Positions 54,501 through 64,000 of a DNA stretch of 64,000 nucleotides are shown piece after piece. The position numbers were made by a program, and so were the translations under genes. The DNA lies in contig OZ023205.1 in the NCBI GenBank assembly GCA_963995525.1, forward strand, positions 45,524,704 to 45,588,703, given 5' to 3'. This DNA comes from Escarpia spicata. Its lineage: Eukaryota > Annelida > Polychaeta > Sabellida > Siboglinidae. How positions within the stretch are numbered: position 1 is the stretch's first letter; each line of letters starts with the position of its first letter. A model generated the notes under the pieces. That model was not told the DNA's origin. It searched no databases and worked only from the letters and a program-made list of their open reading frames with translations.

Positions 54501-56560
54501 CTACCTGTGTTTGTGAATACCAACGTAAGATTTCTGGCAGCTAAAATTATATAAAAAACAAGTACTATAAATTAACTCCGCTGATGTCGCATCAATAATA
54601 GAGAGTTGGTTTAAGGAACATACACCAGATGAATATAACAATGTGCCAGGATATCTCCACATCAGGAAAAACTGTACAGATGTAGTGGAGGTCATTTGGC
54701 TCATAAAAAATGACATTCCTTTCAAGGAATGGACAGAACTACAAATAAACAACATGCCATCTTCACACTGGCATCATGTTATCTGGTGATTTCAATCATC
54801 TACCTGAAAGATATCTGAAAGCCCATTACTGTCTGATGCAGATAGTGACTGTTCACACACGTGGTGATGCCCCTTTGGATATAATCTACACTAATATGGA
54901 CAGACTCTACTGGCAGCCACACACCAGTTGCCCTGCAAGAAGTGCTGATCACGACGTGGTTATTTGGACATCGACAAGTATTGACAACCAAAGTAATGTG
55001 GCACAATGAGCGAGTCATCTTTGCAGCAGATTTCAAGAAAATCAAATGGGAGGCCCAGTACCATCTACCATCCTGCAATGAACAACTGCAAATGCTAACA
55101 TCCAACATAAATGAATTGGTAGATTAGTATTTCCCAACAAACACAGTCACAAGACAGACATACAAAAGACAAACCATGAGTGTCAGACATGTTCCGAGAC
55201 CTAATTTGTCGTCTTCAACGTGCATGGAAGTCAGGTGACCAAGCTTTGTACCCACTTTACAGAAACAAAGTAATCCGTCTGAGCAAATCCTTGATAAAAA
55301 GCCACTACAACAAACAGATCAGTAGATTGAAGTCCTCAAATCCATGCAATTGAAGGAAGGGCACGAAGGAACTGCGTGGGTGCACCAAACCTAGCAGTGA
55401 CATCCCTTTACTTCACCTTGCCAAACAAGTGTGTGAGGGTAATCTTCAGGAACTCAGCCAACGGATAATTGACTTCTTTAAGTCAGCGAGTGACCACCTA
55501 CCTGGCCTGAGCCATATTCAGCTTGATGTGCCATCTCTACCCGCTGAATATGTATTCTCGGTTGTGAAGGTGAAAAAAACCACCTTCACAAACTTGATAC
55601 GAGTAAAGCACGTGGCCCGGACTCTATATACCAAGCTGGGTCCTTAAAGAGTTCTCCACCTTGCTTACTGGTCCAGTTGCTGCAAATGACACCAGCTCAC
55701 TTCAGGAGGGGCATGTTTCAAGTATCTGGCGTTCTGTGTACGTCAGTCCACTCCACAAAAAACAACCACCACAGCATATCGAAATGGATCTTACACTAAT
55801 CTCCTTAACTGCTGTATTCTGCAAGGAAATGAAAGCATTCATAGTGAAATGGGTCTGGGATGTAGTACAAGACAAAATTTACCCACAACCAATATGGCTC
55901 CATTAAGAAGTCATCCACTACATATGCTCTCGTCGACCTACTGCCCCAGTGTTATACAAGCACACACACATCCAAGCAGTTTGCTAGGATACTATTACTT
56001 GATTTCTCTAAGGTATTTGACGTAAACTATCACAACTTTCTACTTAAAACAATTCCAAATGTATTAATGAAATGGATTGTCAGATTCCTGACTGAAAGCA
56101 CACAAGTCAAGCTATGTAACACAGCATCCAACTGGAATCTCATCCATGGAGGAGTTCCTCAAAGCATAAAACCAGGTGCATTGTCCACACTGAATCAGAC
56201 ACCCAGGCACAAACCCTCCAGGAAGCAGCCGATGTAGCATGCAAAATGACATGAAAATCAACCAAATTAAGACAACACAGCTTTTATTGTTTTTTCTAAA
56301 ACAAGGCCAAATTGCTAATCCATACAAATCAACAAAACTGAAACTCAGCAAATAACCGAGGCAAAGGTACTTGGCATCCCTATCACCAGCAACCTGACAT
56401 GGGACGTACACGTTCATGAAATCATACAAAAATCAGGCAAGAGGCTGTTTCTATTGGTCCAATTTAAACGGTCAAGTATTCCAGTAGAAGACCTGGAATA
56501 TGCTTGCCTTGCGTGGTTGACCTCACTCACCCTGGGACTACAAAGGAACATGGAGCGGTT
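54501..56560 (+). mobile_element. Jockey-like LINE ORF2, heavily mutated
   Basis: Plus-strand blocks in order: endonuclease (FVNTNVRFLAA, SADVASIIESWFKEHTPDEY, then GDFNHLPERY and the SADHDVVIW catalytic His region); a linker with QAWKSG-like and YRNKV segments; QELSQRIIDFFKSASDHLPG; RT fingers (TSLQEGHVSSIWRSVYVSPL); and motif A (ARILLLDFSK, out of frame). Later fragments include KVLGIPITSNLTWD near 56370. Many frameshifts and a gap in the palm make it inactive. It is the only element here showing most of endonuclease plus RT in one place. Confidence 0.75.
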
Positions 56561-57225
56561 GTAAAGCCTGGTGGTATGGTGTTCCACAAGGCTTGGTGTT
56601 AGGTCCTTTGCTGCTCACTGTGTACACAGCACATACTAATGAGACACTCTGTGGAATACCATAAGTTTGCAGATGATCTACAGATACACACACCATATTA
56701 TCCTCGCATACCTGGTGACTTGGAGTGTGCTGTTCAGAGACTTTCTGACTGCATCAGTGAGGTCAAATGTTGGATGGTTCAGCATAAACTCAAACTAAAT
56801 GACGGTAAGACTGAACTGATGGTGGCACTCAGTCCCTTTCATCTAAACAAATTTGAACTACCAGAGAACCTGGTTGTTGGTGGAGTAGCCATCAAGCCTA
56901 CTGTCACCATCAGGAACTCGGGAGCTCACTTTGACACTCACATGAGCATGAAGCATCGTGTTGATGCTGTCTGTGAGACGTGTAACTTCCACCCGAGATG
57001 TATCAGCTCCATCAGGGTCTACATCACGAAGTCTGTCTGCCATTCATTAGTTGTTGCTCTGGTTATTTTAAGATTAGATTATTGTAACTCCCTGCTGCTG
57101 GACCTACTCGAATATCACCTAGTACGCCTCCAGAAGATACACAATGTCCATTTACAAGGTGCTCAACGGCTTGGTACCGCCCCAGCAGATATCCTACACA
57201 ATGTGTGTAAATTAGCTGCATAAAT
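56561..57225 (+). mobile_element. CR1-like LINE RT fragment with intact FADD
   Basis: Starts near motif B (VFHKAWC-type frame, then MRHSVEYHKFADDLQIHTPY). The catalytic box FADDLQ is intact, followed by KCWMVQHKLKLNDGKTELMV and the thumb motif VALVILRLDYCNSLLLDL. The 194-codon frame from 56639 is open. Near 57145 an internal deletion joins the thumb to a later segment (IYKVLNGLVPP in a different frame). The family differs from the copies at 28 and 34 kb. Confidence 0.8.
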
Positions 57226-58250
57226 AGCACTTAATTCTAGTGATCAACTCCGCTGTGTGGTTCTCCCACCTTTGCCGATACATGTATATTATATTTTAAT
57301 GACCTTTAGGTAGGTAATGACGATGCTTAGATTGTATTTACATTATGTATTCATGTATTATTATTTGGCTTATTATTATAAAGCCCGTATACGATACTGA
57401 CATTTGTCTTTTGTGTTATCAGCAAACTAGCCACGATTCCTAGTTATTTTTATGCAGGTACCCACATAAAAAACACCATCTGATTTAATTAAATAAAACA
57501 GCATTGATGTGGGCAAGGCTACCACTTCTATTGTAGAGGGTACGGTAGGCCGACCTCCAAATGTTAATTAGCCAACCTCTTTTTCAATTTCTGCACATCA
57601 AAACCATCAATTATTTACACGCTTGTGTCTTTATATTTTGTTTTCCCACCCTCGTCCCCTTCTACATCTATGTTTAGCTTATTTCAAGGTGGGGCTGGTT
57701 TTATACCTTTGATTTTTTGTCATTCGCTTTGATCTATCTCTTGTTGTGAATATTCCTCTATTATATGAATACAGGGTTTACGGCGGAGATATATTCCTTG
57801 CGTTTTCCCTTTTTTAGATGTAGGGCCTATGCATTTTTCATCGTTACAGCTCTGACTTATCCTGTTTGTATATATATATATATATATATAACAAATATGC
57901 ACTATGTGTGGCCGTCCACCTGCATGTGGTTCGGGCTCCCAATTTTTGTGGTTTTACATTTTCATTATCAAAGCTAGGTAATGATGAACCTTTGAAACAC
58001 TGTACACAGAGAGGTAGTTTGCAAAGTTTTTGAATTTGTTTACGCTTTTCCCTGTTCTAGTTTTGTACACGAGGTTTTGCATTAACACTTTTCTCTCCAC
58101 TGAGTTTCAGTAGTGTATACAGGGTTTTAGTGAGGGTACTCTTTGAGTATTTTTATGTGGCTATTTGGCCCTACCTCTGTGTGTGATGTGTTAGTGGCTT
58201 ACCATTTAACACTCTATATGTTGTATGTAATATGTTGTTTTACCAACTTT
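57226..58250. other. No gene; (TA)n microsatellite at 57868-57890
   Basis: AT-rich, unique in the window. A pure TA run of about 22 bases lies at 57868-57890. Short open frames nearby have no recognisable content. Confidence 0.5.
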
Positions 58251-58254
58251 TCCA

Positions 58255-59735
58255 TTGTGAAGTGAAGGAGTCAACATTCTTCTACAGAAGACGACTCAAA
58301 AAAGCAGCACATTATCACCAACGTGATACGACTGATTGAGGAAACTACAGTGTTTCACGCTGCACCGAGGAAGCAATGCTGACAAACATTTCTTCTTCTT
58401 GCTGTTGGTGCTGTCAATCATCATCATCATCATTGTGCAGCCATAGTGCCCCATGGTTGGGCGAAGGCCTCCGCATGTCTTTTCCACATGTGCCTACCTT
58501 GCGCTATCCTCTGCCAGATGGAGCCTTTCCACGTCCACTTCTGTGTTCTGATTTCTTCTATCACGACTATGACCTTTGTCTTCTCTCTTATCCAGCTGTT
58601 TGTTTTTCTCTCCCGAAAAAATAATTCAGCGGATTATTCTGGCATTGATGGTGGTGTTCACACTGAATTCCAGTCCATGGAACAAATACAAATAAATGAA
58701 GATGAGAACTGAAAAGAAACCCTGAGAAAAATAAGAGAGAGAGAACTGAAAGTAAATTAATAAATAAATACATAAAGGCAGGTGACTGGTTAGTGGGAAG
58801 CCTGTGATACATCCTTGGTAAGAGAGTCCCAGTTCTTTATACTGCATCACAGAAACGACGAGCCTCTGTACTGCGTTCTGCTGGTTGACCTGTTCATTGA
58901 TCATGGTCGCGACACTGGCAAGATGGTGGTGGGACTAGTTTCTTTCTGAGGCTGGTGCATTCTACTAGGCTATTTTGGATCAGCGACAACTACCAAAGTT
59001 GTTTAAACATGAGGTGTGTTGTGATACCAATTCATCACAAAGTGGGCAGCATGTCTCTGCATGGCCTCCAGATACTCTTTTGGATCTATAGGTCTAAGAC
59101 TAACGAAGCATATTCCAGTAAGGGCACAATAAAAGCCTTGTACACTATTTCCTTGATGGCACTGTAGTTGATCTTCAGGTTTCGCTGGAGGAAACCAAGC
59201 ATCTTGTTGGCTTTGTTGACTGTGTTGTTGATGTGGCTTTCCAATTTATGTCATGCTGAATGGTGATGCCCAGGTACTTCATGTTGGAGGCTGTGGTCAG
59301 CATGTGGCCGTTCAGCTGGTATGCATGGTGTAGTGGACGTCTGCTTCTGGTGATTGTCAGGCACATGCATTTGACAGGGTGGAACATATATCCCAGTTCT
59401 TCTCACATTTCGCAAGGTGATAGAGGTTCTGCTGTAGCAGGTCCTGGAAAAAGTCGCTGGTTTTCACTCTGGTGACTGCGGTGTCATCTGCGAAAAGTGT
59501 TGACAGTGCTGTCGGCTTCTCAGGGAGGTTGTTAATGTATGTCAGGAACAATCAGGGCCTAAGAACAGACCCATGGGTACACCTGACCTAACGCTGATTA
59601 AGGCTAATTGAGGAGCAAGAAACACTCATAACTGCCTATAGCATAGCCCACTGAGAAAGCTGGTGATCCATGTGATGCTAGAGCGCTTGATGCCATAACC
59701 CTGTAGGTTGTGGACAAGCAGGCTGTGGTTCAGTT
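58255..59735 (-). mobile_element. LINE fragment (family M), copy 4, with flank
   Basis: Paralogue of about 530-2056 and 10060-11592. The (TCA)n tract lies at 58416-58436 and the RT begins on the minus strand at 59735. It carries FLTYINNLPEKPTALSTLFA and DDTAVTRVKTSDFFQDLLQQ. About 100 bases corresponding to 10795-10845 are missing near 58980, where the sequence jumps. Inactive. Confidence 0.78.
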
Positions 59736-59746
59736 GATCAAATGCA

Positions 59747-60105
59747 TTGGTAGTTGTCCTCATTGTTCCGTCTTCAGGGGTGGGGCTGGCTTGGATACGT
59801 CCAAAATTTCTTTTTATTTCTCTTCCTCTTCTTTCTATCTCTTCCTCCTCATTGAGCTTGCACTACTTTCTTTACCACCCTTCTCCACTCTCCTTGGTCT
59901 TTTGCTCTGTTCCTCCATTCCTCTTTCTATCCATCCAGGTCTCTCTTCACGCTATCCTCCCACCTCAGTCTCGGTCGTCCTTGTCTTCATTTTCCCTCCA
60001 CTCTCCGGACATCTACTTTCTTTGCTATCCGGTCTTCTCCCATTCGCTCCACATGTCCTGCCCAGTTTAACCGACTTCTCACCAACTTTTGAAAGCAAAA
60101 GGTAG
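59747..60105 (-). mobile_element. LINE tail (family B), copy 5
   Basis: Almost identical to 11608-11960, including the same truncation point, followed by the same flank. This shows that the block from about 10.2 to 13.0 kb was duplicated as a unit to 58.4-61.5 kb. Confidence 0.7.
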
Positions 60106-60399
60106 CCTAAAGAAAATAAAAAATTGTAACATTGTTTTCTTGGTGATTCGTTTTCTTACATCCTTGGAAAGGTTTGGTAGGGTCTTTACACGGTTTCAAA
60201 AATTATGACTGCTACAAAAATTGGCGAAGTTATGGAGCATTGAATATGGTAGGGATCAAAAAATGAAAATTAAGAAAGTAAAGTTTTACATTATATATGC
60301 AAATGGATTGCATGGAAATATTGCATGCATGACATTCAAATGTGGCACACAGTACGAACACTCACATAGAAAAATGAAACAATCATATCCATGTTTACA

Positions 60400-61560
60400 A
60401 CAATAGTTAGCCAATTTTAGGCACTGTTGCAAAAATTTGAGATAGGCTGAAAACAGCAGTTGACTCAAAACTGAGGGATCACCAGACAGGATTCCGACAG
60501 AGAAGATCATACAATGACCCGATAACAAACCTACGCATCATAATTGAGCTGTCTATGGAATGGAACTCTCCTGCATATGTAAATTTGATCGACTTTGAAA
60601 AAGCTTTCCACTGCATAGACCGTGACGCTATGTGGAAGTTGATGAGACATTACGGAATTCCAGAGAAGTTCATCTGCATAATCAAAAGCACATACAAGGG
60701 AATGACCTACAGAATCCTGCATGAAGGGAATACTACAGACAAGTTCGATGTAAAGACAGGTGTGAGACAGGGATGCATCCTATCACCATTTCTCTTTCTG
60801 ATGGCTATTGACTGGACCATAAGGAAAATGGCATACTGTTCACTCTTTGTCAGGCACATGCATTTGACAGGGTGGAACATATATCCCAGTTCTTCTCACA
60901 TTTCGCAAGGTGATAGAGGTTCTGCTGTAGCAGGTCCTGGAAAAAGTCGCTGGTTTTCACTCTGGTGACTGCGGTGTCATCTGCGAAAAGTGTTGACAGT
61001 GCTGTCGGCTTCTCAGGGAGGTTGTTAATGTATGTCAGGAACAATCAGGTCCTAAGAACAGACCCATGGGTACACCTGACCTAACGCTGATTAAGGCTAA
61101 TTGAGGAGCAAGACATACTCATAACTGCCTAGTGCAGCCCACTGAGACAGCTGGTGATCCATGTGATGCTAGAGCGCTTGATGCCATAACCCTGTAGGTT
61201 GTGGACAAGCAGGCTGTGGTTCAGTTGATCAAAAAGGAAAATGGCATACTGTTCACTCTGGGGGAAACTAGATGAATTAGTCTTTGTTGATGATGTGGCT
61301 CTTCTTTCACACAACCAAAACCAAATGCAAGGAAAAACATCACTAATAGAAACAATTGCAGCCTCCTTAGAACTAAAAGTGAACAAAGGTAAAATCAAGA
61401 TCATGAGAATCAATGGCAAGAACAGCCCAATTGTACTACAGGGAGAAGCCCTAGATGGAGTAAAGTCATTCATGTATCTAGGAAGTGTAGTGGACACAAA
61501 TGGAGGAACAGACAGTGATGTAAGAGATAGGATAGGAAAAGCAAGGGCAGCATACATTGT
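60400..61560 (+). mobile_element. LINE reverse transcriptase (family R), copy 5, with internal insertion
   Basis: Corresponds to 12270-13015. Motif A reads LIDFEKAFHCIDRDAMWKLM and motif B GVRQGCILSPFLF. The sequence between motif B and the catalytic box contains a 387-base insertion (60847-61233) of family M sequence. The box afterwards reads VFVDDVALLS, with Phe-Val in place of Phe-Ala. The copy ends at RIGKARAAYI, where a TA-rich junction leads into Gypsy-2 sequence. Confidence 0.8.
60847..61233 (-). mobile_element. 387-bp family M insert flanked by a 26-bp duplication
   Basis: The insert is a minus-oriented piece of family M (equivalent to about 59355-59740). It lies between two copies of AAGGAAAATGGCATACTGTT plus CACTCT (60821-60846 and 61234-61259). 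It has no 3' tail or LINE terminus. Its left half matches the neighbouring 59.4 kb copy, whereas its right half matches the variant seen at 1938-1965. Confidence 0.85.
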
Positions 61561-61574
61561 ATATATATATGTAT

Positions 61575-62540
61575 ATCCATACTGCACGACGAATCTGTTG
61601 GACATTGTTGGCAAGTTCAAAAGCCGCATTCACTGTGAAGGATGTACAGTAGACGCTAATGTCTATGTTGTCAAAGGTAGTGCCACATGTCTTATGAGTG
61701 CAAAGACAGCTGACGCATTGAATCTCCTTGCAATCAAGATCCAAGCAGTGAACAATGTTCGTGTAGTGCCATCGTCATCTCAACAAATTCTGAATGAATT
61801 TGCGGACAGATTCACAGGAATTGGGAAGTTGAAAGACTTCAAAGTGAAACTGCATGTAGACAATGAAGTGAAAGCAGTCGCTCAACCACACCGAAGAGTT
61901 TCCTAGTCGCTGAGGAAAAAGATCAGTGCCAAGCTACACGAACTTGAACACATCTGACTACGTGTTCAACTCATGACGGGTTGAGAAGATACAAACACTT
62001 GAACTTTGGCATCTCATTCGCAAGTGAAGTCTTATAAAATGCCATATCACAAGCTCTGCAAGGACTTCCAGGTGTCCTCAATATCAGTGACGACATTCTG
62101 ATATAAGCTAACTCACAAGAACAGCCCGATGAGAGGCTGAGAGCCACTCTTCAGCATCTGAGGGAGAAAAACCTGATGTTAAATTGGAAGAAATGTGACA
62201 TCGTGACAAACAAGACAGGATTCTTTGGATACGTATTCAGTGATGCAGGCATGGACCCAAAGAAAGTACAGGACGTTCTCAATGTCAAGGAACCCAAGAA
62301 TGTTACCAAAGTTCGCTCATTCTTGGGATAGGTTGCATATGTTGCTCGCTTCATACCCAACATGGCACTATTGACCACTCAGGTTGTTGACAAGAAAGAA
62401 ATCAGTCTGGAGATGGGAGAAACCTCAGTCAGTTGCGTTTGAGAAGCTGAAACAGTGCTTAGTGAGTGGCAGAGTAATGGCACACTTTGACACTGCAAAA
62501 CACACCACGTTGGTTGTGGATGCTAGTTCCGTGGACTAGG
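61575..62540 (+). pseudogene. Gypsy-2 protease/RT remnant, copy C
   Basis: Enters at the end of the protease region (YPYCTTNLLDIVGKFKSRIH), then RT start segments as in copy A, including FADRFTGIGKLKDFKVKLHV. It has the same internal loss of the RT fingers and the same NISDDIL followed by a stop, then the connection domain. Relative to copy A the protease-region stop is absent, but a new stop replaces Leu in SFLGL near 62329. Confidence 0.78.
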
Positions 62541-62790
62541 GGCTATGTTGGTACAAGAAGGCAAAATTGTCTCATATGCAAGCAGATCTCTCACATAAGT
62601 TGAATCAAGGTATATACAGAGCGAAAATGAAGCCCTAGCTATATTCTGGGCATGCAACCACTATCATCTCTATGTTTATGGCAGACCAATCGACGTCATA
62701 ACCGATCACAAAGCATTGGAGCCAATATTCAACAAAGCGAACTCAAAACCACCGCCACATATTGAGCGATGAAAAGAAACTTCAGGACTA
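62541..62790 (+). pseudogene. Gypsy-2 RNase H, copy C
   Basis: Blocks GAMLVQEGKIVSYASRSL, YIQSENEALAIFWACNHYHL and VYGRPIDVITDHKALEPIFN correspond to the Ty3/Gypsy RNase H, with the catalytic Glu (SENEAL) and the TDH motif. One frameshift at about 62530 and stops at about 62597 and 62770 disable it. Copy A lacks this region entirely. Confidence 0.78.
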
Positions 62791-63830
62791 CAATGTCACA
62801 GTGAAGTATTCGCCTGGTGAAAGGAATCCAGCAGACTACGTGTCACGTCACCCCGTGAAAGGCAGCTCTGGGAAAGACGAAGAGCAAATGAACTTCATCA
62901 TGCATAGCGCAATGCCAAGAGAAATCACAAAAGAACAGGTAGTTAATGCTACAGAGAACGACCGAACGCTTACCAACGTCATGCATGCCTTACAAGATGG
63001 TCACTGGCATCAAATCATTGGTGATGACCCTACTGTTAAGTCACTGATGAATTGTGTGTCCCAAGACGGTATTCTACTATGTGGCAATCGCATTGTTGTA
63101 CCTACTGATCTTCGACATCGTTGTGTGCAGTTGGCTCACCTCGGACACCAAGGCAGTGAAAACAAAAAATCTGCTGCGACCCAAAGTGTGGTTCCCATGA
63201 ATTGACTAGTAGAAGAGGAAGATGGATAGTGTTTAGTATGTCAAGCCTCTAAACCTAACTCGAAAAGAGAGCCACTGAAAACGACACCAATTCCGAGTGA
63301 CAGGTAAGAAAAACTGTCGATGGACTTCTGCAGACCACTCCCCACAGGAGAGTATCTAATGGTGGTGATAGATGACTTCTGTGGACCTCTCCCCACGGGG
63401 AGTATCTAATGGTGGTGATAGATGACTTCTGTGGACCACTCCCCACGGGGGAGTATCTAATGGTAGTGATAGATGACCATAGCCGATATCCAGAGGTAGA
63501 AGTCATCAGTGGTACATCAGCAGACATCCATATCTGGAGAAAATCTTTGCAGCTCACGGAGTTCCATCAGAAATACGCACCGATAACGGTCCACCGTTCA
63601 GCGGTCATGGATTTTATCAGTATGCAGAAATTAGTGGATTCCGTCATAGGAAAGTGGCTCCACTATGGCCTGAAGCAAATGGTGAGGCGGAACGATTTAT
63701 GAGGACACTGGTGAAAACGATTCACGCCGCTGTGAGTGAACAGAAACCATGGAAGAATGAACTGTACAAATTTCTGAGAGTGTACGGAGCTGCTCCACAC
63801 CAGTCCACTGGAGTGTCACCGTCCATGGCC
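62791..63830 (+). pseudogene. Gypsy-2 integrase, copy C (broken)
   Basis: Begins VKYSPGERNPADYVSRHPVK, then a partial zinc domain (HRCVQLAHLGHQG, then CLVCQASKP). The core's first Asp lies in MDFCRPLPTGEYLMVVIDD, present three times in tandem. Later fragments match a second Asp region (TDNGPPF in a shifted frame near 63585) and a Glu region (PLWPEANGEAERFMRTLVKT). The end (SMALI) runs into an (ATA/ATT)n tract. Several frameshifts. Confidence 0.75.
63323..63474 (+). repeat. Threefold tandem repeat inside the integrase core
   Basis: Units start at GACTTCTG (63323, 63374, 63424), with lengths of 51, 50 and 51 bases. Each encodes FCGPLPTGEYLMVVIDD or nearly so. The middle unit lacks one G in the CACGGGG run. 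The other Gypsy-1 integrase has the equivalent segment once. Confidence 0.9.
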
Positions 63831-64000
63831 CTCATAATAATAATTATTATTATTAGTTTATTTAATAACAAAATGGCCACATCTTATATTTTTGGAGAGA
63901 TTATTGTTTCCCCGTCAAAATGAAATATGATATGGAACTGTTACCCGGAATAATAAATATGGAGCTAAGATCAAACAAGGCCACCATGAAATGATCAACA
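63831..64000. other. Window end: AT-rich tract and unassigned sequence
   Basis: (ATA)n/(ATT)n run at about 63828-63860, then sequence with a segment AAACAAGGCCACCATGAAATG that resembles 24236-24258 upstream of the Gypsy-2 LTR. No gene. Confidence 0.45.

Overview
The window looks like AT-rich, intron-dominated nuclear DNA of an invertebrate animal. I see no bacterial gene organisation. Instead there are degraded non-LTR and Ty3/Gypsy retrotransposons, several minisatellites, large internal segmental duplications, and short phase-matched exons with consensus splice sites. One-repeat-per-exon leucine-rich repeats (LRRs) of the ribonuclease-inhibitor/NLR type fit a marine invertebrate with a large NLR or LRR repertoire (amphioxus, sea urchin, cnidarian or mollusc). 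I cannot name the species.

The only host gene I can support is on the minus strand. It consists of eight small exons, four of 84 nt and four of 87 nt, each encoding one LRR. They lie in four B-then-A pairs at 53.4/52.4, 46.9/46.3, 38.2/37.1 and 8.8/7.8 kb. All eight are stop-free and phase 2-2, with AG acceptors and GT donors, so they can splice in any number into one 28/29-residue alternating LRR domain. No first or last exon is in the window, so the gene is open at both ends and its introns hold almost everything else.

Layout: 0-2.6 kb, minus-strand LINE debris; 2.6-5.9 kb, plus-strand LINE fragments; 6-9.5 kb, LRR module 4; 9.5-13.5 kb, a second copy of the 0-2 kb block plus the longest LINE RT; 13.6-14.9 kb, the intact integrase end and LTR of Gypsy-1; 15.1-16.2 kb, a 96-bp minisatellite; 16.8-20.1 kb, a decayed transposase-like element between 257-bp direct repeats; 21.5-22.9 kb, a 48-bp minisatellite; 24.3-26.6 kb, Gypsy-2 copy A; 26.9-27.6 kb, a CA-rich array; 28-30.6 kb, CR1-like and other LINE debris; 31.3-35.8 kb, a paralogue of 22.9-29.3 kb; 36-38.6 kb, LRR module 3; 38.6-44.4 kb, LINE pieces and a paralogue of 13-21 kb; 44.4-47 kb, LRR module 2; 47.4-48.5 kb, a 70-bp minisatellite made from LINE coding sequence; 49.6-50.1 kb, a second decayed transposase-like gene; 50.5-54 kb, LRR module 1; 54-57.2 kb, three more LINE fragments; 58.3-61.6 kb, a paralogue of 10-13 kb; 61.6-63.8 kb, Gypsy-2 copy C.

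The internal paralogues give several before/after comparisons: an empty site for a truncated Gypsy insertion, single-unit progenitors of two tandem arrays, a microhomology deletion, and a mosaic 387-bp insertion with a 26-bp duplication. All coordinates were read by eye. TE family names are motif-based judgements, not database results.
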